Of a stretch of 11,372 bases of DNA, positions 6,992-11,372 are shown piece after piece. Position 1 is the stretch's first letter. The number at the start of each line of letters is the position of its first letter. A program made the position numbers and the translations under genes. Origin of the DNA: Candidatus Moraniibacteriota bacterium (GTDB lineage: Bacteria > Patescibacteriota > Minisyncoccia > Moranbacterales > UBA2206); assembly GCA_027351145.1 (NCBI GenBank), contig DAIEIZ010000033.1, positions 1 to 11,372 of the forward strand, given 5' to 3'. Under the pieces are notes generated by a model. The model was not told where the DNA came from, made no database searches, and was given only the letters and a program-made list of their open reading frames with translations.

Positions 6992-7044
6992 AATTTAAAA
7001 TTGTGAAAAATTTTTTTTGATAAAAAGCGTTAATTGAATTGGCT

Positions 7045-7073
7045 TTGACAAAAATCTTGTTTTATGTTAGACT
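7045..7073 (+). promoter_or_regulatory. Promoter of the small membrane protein gene
   Basis: A consensus TTGACA (7045-7050) and TAGACT (7068-7073) are spaced by 17 bp, with a TG one base upstream of the -10 (extended -10 type). The leader of about 115 nt can form two alternative short stems: AACTAA/TTAGTT (7117-7132) or AACTGA/TCAGTT (7110-7153). Confidence 0.6.
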
Positions 7074-7193
7074 CTTCTATTGGTTCTTTTCTTATATTAA
7101 TACTCCATAAACTGACAACTAAATAATTAGTTTTTCTTATTTGGCTATCAGTTCATACAAAATACACTACAAAAAAATAAGGAGGAAGTGATA

Positions 7194-7470
7194 ATGAAAA
7201 AAGCTACGATCATTAAATGTTCCAAACCAACATTAACGGGCAACCCCATTAGAAGCATGATGAGCAACACCCTAGACGTGCTGTTTTGCATCATATACGT
7301 TCCTGATTGGATTTATTGGGGGGGTGCCGGCAGGAGCAATAGTGTCCTCTTTTTTATTTCTTATTTCCTCGGAAGTGACGCAATTACCTGTAGCAACATT
7401 GATTGCTATTTTATTAATCGTCTACGGGACAAACATCTTACGCCTAAGAGTAAAAGCGTTTGGACAATAA
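7194..7470 (+). pseudogene. Small two-segment membrane protein, interrupted by a one-base frameshift
   Basis: AAGGAGG (7179-7185) sits eight bases before ATG 7194, an ideal start. Frame 1 reads MKKATIIKCSKPTLTGNPIR then MMSNTLDVLF and would run on to 7538, deep inside the terminator. The adjacent frame is open from 7276 to TAA 7468-7470 and encodes clear membrane sequence (FIGGVPAGAIVSSFLFLI, then VATLIAILLIVYGTNILRLR). This stop lies 11 bases before the terminator stem. Removing one base from either T4 (7284-7287) or G7 (7318-7324) fuses the two into a coherent protein of 91 residues. It may be a recent pseudogene, a phase-variable gene, a recoded gene or a sequencing error. I do not recognise the family. 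The gene is a monocistronic unit downstream of the chemoreceptor. Confidence 0.6.
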
Positions 7471-7481
7471 ACAAATCAACG

Positions 7482-7536
7482 CCCATCAATAGGAAGCAGA
7501 AATTTTATCTGCACTATTGGTGGGTTTTCTGTTTTT
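7482..7536 (+). terminator. Strong rho-independent terminator after the small membrane protein gene
   Basis: An 11-bp stem, CCCATCAATAG (7482-7492) with CTATTGGTGGG (7514-7524, one G-U pair), encloses an inner GCAGA/TCTGC stem. It is followed by TTTTCTGTTTTT. It marks the end of the unit and supports 7470 as the true stop. Confidence 0.88.
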
Positions 7537-7625
7537 AAAAACAAAAACGAACAACACTGCCCTTATGACATTACTATTCACGATTCTTGCCGACTTTTTA
7601 TCACTGCCAACATTTCAAAAACTGC

Positions 7626-7668
7626 ATATGTTAATGAACTTATGCACTACATAAGTTCATTAACATAT
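7626..7668. repeat. Perfect 19-bp-arm palindrome with 5-nt loop
   Basis: The left arm (7626-7644, ATATGTTAATGAACTTATG) is the exact reverse complement of 7650-7668, around the loop CACTA. No T run follows, so it is not a terminator. It sits at the upstream edge of the transposase relics. The stretch 7537-7625 before it holds no gene I can support. Confidence 0.9.
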
Positions 7669-7670
7669 CG

Positions 7671-7692
7671 CACTCCATGAAGTCATAGAGTG
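7671..7692. repeat. Second palindrome directly adjacent
   Basis: CACTCCATGA (7671-7680) and TCATAGAGTG (7683-7692) pair over ten positions with one mismatch around AG. It lies two bases after the longer palindrome, forming a tandem pair of hairpins at the border of the mobile-element region. Confidence 0.7.
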
Positions 7693-8053
7693 ATGTCATT
7701 TTTTCATAAAATTCATTGCAAATATACGGGTATCAAGGATATTTTAACTGTATATAATCATTACCTAAAATACAAGCATATGGTCTCTGAAAAAGCGCTT
7801 AGGAAAGCTCGTATTTTAGTCTTATGGGAAAAGTATGGTCTGGCAGCCATCCTCAACGCTATATTGTTTCTTTTGAAGACAGCTATACTCGTTTCGGCTT
7901 CGCCTGGTCGACTAAAGATTTCCACAAAACTGACCTGCTCAACCTGGCTATTTTTAACAAATTATCAAGTATCCAATCTGGTGCAATACCAAGCAAGTGC
8001 ACCACGCTTTCCGTAACAAACTTTCTCCGATACAATTCATGTTGTCATTATAA
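7693..8053 (+). pseudogene. IS481/IS3-like transposase relic with internal deletion and frameshifts
   Basis: Three fragments in three frames read like one rearranged transposase. First, YNHYLKYKHMVSEKALRKAR then ILVLWEKYGLAA resembles the N-terminal helix-turn-helix of a DDE transposase (frame of 7690). Next, from about 7850 in the frame of 7824, QRYIVSFEDSYTRFGFAWSTK resembles the start of the integrase core; the canonical form is RYIxxxxDxxSRFxFA, and here a D is kept in FEDSYTRF. After a deletion comes LLNLAIFNKLSSI, then in a third frame WCNTKQVHHAFRNKLSPIQF ending MLSL and TAA 8051-8053. The last part matches the C-terminal WYNTxRPHHALxxxSPIxFL pattern. About 350 nt remain of an expected 900 or so; most of the catalytic core is gone and it cannot be functional. 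Assignment to the IS481 or IS3 group is tentative. Confidence 0.6.
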
Positions 8054-8080
8054 ATTAATAATTTTAATTTACCTCAAGAG

Positions 8081-9035
8081 TGTAAAGTAGGGCGAACTTA
8101 TACGCCTCCGGGTCTTATTTTTTTAGCAAATTCAAGAATTTATAGCCCCTTTTAAGAATTTAGAGTATAAACTTCATTAGGCGTTAAATAGTTATCGGAT
8201 TTTCTTGGTCTATTGTTAAGTTTTTCTTATATTTTAAATATATCCTTATCTGTAATTTTTGCAAAGTCGCATTTCTTTGGCAGATACTGCCCAATCAACT
8301 TATTTAGATTTTCAATCCCGCTTTTTTGCCAAGAACAATATGGATCGCAAAAGTAAGTCGGAACATTAGAATCTTTAAACGTATTTCACCGATAACACCC
8401 CGTCTTGTTTTCTGCCAAATTCCACCAAATCATTTTCCCAGCGTCCAAATTCCTTTTTCTCCGCTATTCCTATTGGGCGCAAATGAATAGAAGCCCTGTT
8501 TTTATCGTATTTGAGTGATACTTTTGACTGAATTTTTTCTGTCTTTTCTTTCTGCCTGTTCTTAAGTGTAAAAACAATTCTTTTTGTTTTTCACTGTGCT
8601 TGCATATGAAAGCATAGGTGCTTTCATGACTGATGATCCCGGTGATATTATCCGGAGGACTTTCTTTTAATATTCCGGCAATCTGTTTCGGAGAAAAATT
8701 TTCAATAATTCTATTCTCTACAAATTTTTCAATTCAACATTCCTTGATTTATCCAATTTTCTAATATTGGTTCTCCTGGCTCTTTTCTCAGAAAGAGACT
8801 GGGCTATTTTGGCATTATACGGCAGATACTTCTCGGAATTTCTTTTGATTTCTCTTTTGATAATGGAATAATCCCGATTTAATTTCTTAGCTATCCATTT
8901 TTTCTTTTCCCATTCATAGAGAGTTATGAGTCTTCCTTTGGGCATATGTATAGAGTTAGTTGGAAGTTAACGCTCCAGTATATATCAAAAGAGGCTTTCA
9001 TGTTTGGATGTACCTTTGTAACTACTTTCTTTACA
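8081..9035 (-). mobile_element. IS30-family insertion sequence relic
   Basis: The candidate ends are TGTAAAGTAG at 8081-8090 and, on the minus strand, TGTAAAG at 9035-9029 followed by AAAGTAG. This would be the same ten bases if AAAG was duplicated. Between them lies one decayed minus-strand IS30-type transposase. At 955 bp it is shorter than most IS30 members (about 1-1.2 kb), in agreement with the internal deletion. No clear target duplication is visible. The element boundaries are tentative; the transposase identity is firmer. Confidence 0.6.
8152..8945 (-). pseudogene. IS30-family transposase, multiply frameshifted with catalytic-core deletion
   Basis: From ATG 8945 the first frame gives an IS30-type helix-turn-helix (KKWIAKKLNRDYSIIKREIK RNS) and breaks near 8724. 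A second frame (8724-8470) continues FVENRIIENFSPKQIAGILK, then ISHESTYAFI. A third (about 8524-8375) gives NRASIHLRP and FGRWENDLVEFG, holding the first catalytic Asp of the DDE triad. After a deletion of some 60-70 codons, which removed the second Asp, a fourth segment (8379-8152) gives YFCDPYCSWQKSGIENLNKL with the catalytic Glu, then a TAA at 8227-8229, then EKLNNRPRKSDN and LTPNEVY. Fragment order matches the family throughout. With at least two frameshifts, one deletion and one nonsense codon, it is dead. Confidence 0.9.
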
Positions 9036-9058
9036 GATAACTTAAAATTAGCTAAAAT
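9030..9058 (+). promoter_or_regulatory. Hybrid promoter for the ABC genes with the -35 box in the IS end
   Basis: TTTACA (9030-9035) is the outermost six bases of the IS30 relic's right end reading outward. TAAAAT (9053-9058) lies in flanking DNA 17 bp downstream. Each matches consensus at five of six positions. Transcription would start near 9065, giving a leader of about 16 nt before ATG 9081, which has no SD. Whether it is used in vivo is an inference. Confidence 0.5.
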
Positions 9059-9080
9059 TTATAGATAATAATTGCAATTT

Positions 9081-10841
9081 ATGCCAGACAAAAAAGCGCT
9101 AAAAAAAGTAGCCTCCAAAACTAAGAGTAAAGATGTGGCGCCTGGTCTTTTTGGCTTATTGCGACACTACGCTAAAATTATCGCGCTGCTTATCATCCTC
9201 ACAATCATTGCCAATGCGCTAAGCATTTCCGTTCCTAAAATTATCGCTATAGCAATCGATTCTTATTCGAGCGGAAATTTTTCCCTTAAGCACCTCGGCA
9301 TTGAGCTATCCCTTATCGCTCTTTTTATTTTCATCTTTACTTACCTGCAAAACATCGTGCAAGTCTATGCCTCTGAGATGGCGGCGCGTGATTTGCGAAA
9401 TGATCTTGCAGCCAAAATCTCAGTACAACCCTATGCTTACATTGAGAAAGCTACCCCTGCAAAACTGCTCACCAATCTGACTTCCGATGTTGACGCGGTG
9501 AAAACTTTTGTCTCTCTCGCTGTGGCTTCAATCATCTCTTCTATTTTTCTCATTGCGGGCATTGCAGTGCTGCTCATTCTCACTGATTGGAAATTGGGCT
9601 TGGCCGTTTTAGCTATTATGCCCTTCATCGGGGTAAGTTTCTTTATCGTTCTCTCCCGCGTGCGAAAACTTTTTGTGAAAGCTCAAGAAGCAATTGACTG
9701 GCTCAACAAAGTCATCAGCGAAAGCATTTTAGGCGCAGCGCTTATTCGCATCCTCAACTCGCAAAATAGCGAGTATAAAAAGTTTTTTTCCGCCAGCACA
9801 GAAGCCAAGAGGATTAGTTTGGAAATTTTAGGATTATTTGCCAGCCTCATTCCGATTATCACTTTTTTTACCAACCTAGCCACGCTAGTCATTGTGCTCT
9901 TAGGTGGACATTTTGTCATTCAGGGCACGATGACTCTCGGAAATTTTACGGCGTTTAACAGCTATCTAGCTATCCTCATTTTCCCAATCATCATCATTGG
10001 CTTTATGAGCAATGTCATCGCCCAAGCAGAGGCATCCTACGCGCGCATCCTGGAAACACTCAATGCTCCGGTAGAAAAAAAGACAGAAGGGTTCGTCGCT
10101 CAACTTAAGGGCGATGTCGCAATGGAAAAAATCACGCTTACTTTTGGAGACAAGTGCGCACTTAAAGATATTTCTTTTTCTGTTGCTGCCGGAACCAAGA
10201 CCGCCATTATCGGTCCGACCGCCGCGGGAAAAACCCAGCTGCTTTATCTCCTCACGGGACTTCTCGCTCCCTCATCCGGTAAGATTTTTTTTGACAGCAG
10301 AAATATTGATGAATATGACAAAGAAAGTTTGCACAGTCAAGTTGGTTTCGTTTTTCAGGATAGCGCGATGTTCAATTTGAGCTTGCGAGAAAACATTGCC
10401 TTTAGCAATTCCGTCCAAGATGCGAATTTGGAAAAAGCCATTGCGACCGCGGAGCTTTTTGATTTTGTCAATAACTTGCCCAAAAAACTCGATACGCTGG
10501 TATCGGAACGCGGAACCAGCCTTTCCGGCGGACAAAAGCAACGCATCATGCTTGCGCGAGCACTGGCACTCAACCCGAAAATTCTTTTGCTTGATGATTT
10601 CACCGCGCGCGTCGATGCCAAAACGGAACACAAAATTTTGGAAAATATAACTAAAAATTATCCAGGCCTAACTCTCATTTCAGTTACACAAAAAATTTCC
10701 TCCATCTCGCATTATGATCAAATCATCCTCCTGATGGAAGGAGAGCTTTTGGCCAAAGGCACGCATGAGGAGCTTCTGCAATCTTGCCCGGAATATATCC
10801 AGATTTATCAGTCGCAACGCAGCACAAATCAATACGAATAA
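9081..10841 (+). CDS. ABC exporter half-transporter with degenerate ATPase site
   Basis: A 586-residue inner-membrane protein. A six-helix exporter domain spans residues 30-320, followed by a nucleotide-binding domain (about 345-580). Visible NBD motifs are Walker A GPTAAGKT (378-385), Q-loop Q426 (GFVFQDSAMF), signature LSGGQ (481-485), Walker B ILLLDD (501-506) and D-loop ARVDAKTE. The catalytic base is Asp (D506) instead of Glu, and the switch His is Gln (Q537 in SVTQKISS). This pairing is typical of the non-catalytic half of heterodimeric exporters such as the TM287/288 and BmrCD type. The following gene is the natural partner. I chose ATG 9081 over the in-frame TTG at 9072; neither has an SD. 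Substrate is unknown: drug, lipid or peptide are all possible. GC and C-ending codon use look higher than in the genes to the left. Confidence 0.93.
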   Translation: MPDKKALKKVASKTKSKDVAPGLFGLLRHYAKIIALLIILTIIANALSISVPKIIAIAIDSYSSGNFSLKHLGIELSLIALFIFIFTYLQNIVQVYASEMAARDLRNDLAAKISVQPYAYIEKATPAKLLTNLTSDVDAVKTFVSLAVASIISSIFLIAGIAVLLILTDWKLGLAVLAIMPFIGVSFFIVLSRVRKLFVKAQEAIDWLNKVISESILGAALIRILNSQNSEYKKFFSASTEAKRISLEILGLFASLIPIITFFTNLATLVIVLLGGHFVIQGTMTLGNFTAFNSYLAILIFPIIIIGFMSNVIAQAEASYARILETLNAPVEKKTEGFVAQLKGDVAMEKITLTFGDKCALKDISFSVAAGTKTAIIGPTAAGKTQLLYLLTGLLAPSSGKIFFDSRNIDEYDKESLHSQVGFVFQDSAMFNLSLRENIAFSNSVQDANLEKAIATAELFDFVNNLPKKLDTLVSERGTSLSGGQKQRIMLARALALNPKILLLDDFTARVDAKTEHKILENITKNYPGLTLISVTQKISSISHYDQIILLMEGELLAKGTHEELLQSCPEYIQIYQSQRSTNQYE

Positions 10842-10843
10842 TA

Positions 10844-10884
10844 TTAGGATTTACGCACTTGCTTGAGTCATGCATAACTCCTAA
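10844..10884. repeat. Imperfect inverted repeat between the two ABC genes
   Basis: TTAGGATTTACGCA (10844-10857) faces TGCATAACTCCTAA (10871-10884); the arms match at 12 of 14 positions around a 13-nt loop. No T run follows, so readthrough into the partner gene is expected. The sequence resembles the ends of some insertion sequences (TTAGGAxTTACGCA-type), so it may be a tiny palindromic remnant, or an mRNA-processing or stabilising stem. Confidence 0.55.
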
Positions 10885-10896
10885 ATATACTACGCT

Positions 10897-11372
10897 ATGA
10901 ATTATTCACTTGCTAAAACTGATGCGGAAAAAGAAAAAGATAAAGGCGTCTTGACTACAGCTTGGCGCCGGCTTTTACCATTGATGGCCAAGGAAAAACA
11001 TTCCGTCATGATCGCAATAACTGCGATGCTCATAAGTTCAGCCGTGGCACTGATTGTGCCAATCATTATCGCACGCATCATAGACAATTACATTGCCAAA
11101 AAAGATTTTTTGGGAGTGCTCTCGCTTTCCAGTCTTCTTTTTGGCATTTTTCTCATTGGCTTGATTTCCAGCTATGTACAAATAAAAACCATGGGTAGTG
11201 TCGGGCGAAGGCTCTTATTCAATTTGCGCAACAAAATTTTTGAAAAATTGCAAGAATTGCCGGTGGCCTTTTTCAATCAAAATAAGGCGGGCGATCTTGT
11301 TTCACGCATCAATAACGATACAGACAAACTCAATCAATTTTTTTCTCAAGCCCTGATGCAGTTTTTCGGCAA
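10897..11372 (+). CDS. ABC exporter half-transporter, N-terminal part (runs off window)
   Basis: The first 158 residues of a second exporter protein, open to the window end. A charged cytoplasmic N-terminus (AKTDAEKEKDKG) precedes TM1 at about 35-58 (MIAITAMLISSAVALIVPII) and TM2 at about 70-93. The conserved cytoplasmic-loop pattern LRNKIFEKLQELPVAFFNQN then AGDLVSRINNDTD (109-142) is characteristic of the ABC exporter membrane domain. It starts 55 nt after the previous stop on the same strand, with no SD before ATG 10897 and no terminator between, so it is probably cotranscribed and forms a heterodimer with it. Its NBD lies beyond the window; a heterodimer predicts a canonical Glu and His there and an altered signature motif. 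Confidence 0.9.
   Translation, partial: MNYSLAKTDAEKEKDKGVLTTAWRRLLPLMAKEKHSVMIAITAMLISSAVALIVPIIIARIIDNYIAKKDFLGVLSLSSLLFGIFLIGLISSYVQIKTMGSVGRRLLFNLRNKIFEKLQELPVAFFNQNKAGDLVSRINNDTDKLNQFFSQALMQFFG

Noticed and set aside
7188..7538. The uninterrupted 116-codon frame as a real full-length protein
   Set aside because: It runs through the whole terminator hairpin, and its second half lacks protein character, while the adjacent frame gives clear membrane helices and stops just before the terminator.
7824..8090. An independent 88-codon gene
   Set aside because: Its first part reads as an integrase-core fragment and its last part is overlapped by the transposase C-terminus in another frame, so it is part of a relic.
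8081..8970. A direct repeat between about 8079-8107 and 8945-8975 as element ends
   Set aside because: Only about two thirds of positions match with a gap, and orientation is direct rather than inverted; TGTAAAG at 9029-9035 fits better as the right end.

Overview
This is an AT-rich bacterial window using the standard code (TAA/TAG/TGA stops). It has compact genes, several starts without a Shine-Dalgarno (SD) sequence, and decayed IS30-type and serine-recombinase genes. My best guess is a candidate-phylum bacterium of the Patescibacteria/CPR or Omnitrophota type, but no marker in the window settles this. A chemoreceptor and a PAS-type hybrid kinase would be unusual for a minimal CPR genome, so horizontal gain or a less reduced lineage is possible.

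Layout. 1-833 is the C-terminal part of 1-deoxy-D-xylulose-5-phosphate synthase (isoprenoid MEP pathway). 901-923 is a solo copy of a transposon-end-like sequence, followed by a promoter, tRNA-Asn(GUU) and a terminator. 1220-2287 is a winged-helix/Fic protein whose catalytic His is replaced by Gln; its promoter is covered by a perfect palindrome and half-sites spaced 32 bp apart. 2376-2558 (minus) is the decayed C-terminal end of a serine recombinase.

2600-5017 holds a minus-strand PAS-PAS hybrid histidine kinase with a receiver domain, its terminator, and a divergent intergenic region. From there a plus-strand dCache chemoreceptor (5018-6892) is transcribed with a long, structured leader. 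Both proteins are signal-transduction components, but no CheA, CheW or output regulator is present in the window.

7045-7536 is a complete small transcription unit (promoter, strong SD, ORF, terminator) for a two-segment membrane protein of about 91 residues, interrupted by a one-base frameshift next to a G7 or T4 run. 7626-9035 is a mobile-element graveyard: two adjacent palindromes, a plus-strand IS481/IS3-like transposase relic with its middle deleted, and a minus-strand IS30 relic with several frameshifts and a missing catalytic core.

The right end of the IS30 relic appears to supply the -35 box of a hybrid promoter for the final pair of genes. These are two ABC exporter half-transporters (9081-10841 and 10897 to the window end). 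The first has a degenerate ATPase site (Asp for the catalytic Glu, Gln for the switch His), as in heterodimeric exporters. Genes upstream of the relic region are mostly single units with their own promoters and terminators; the two ABC genes look like an operon.
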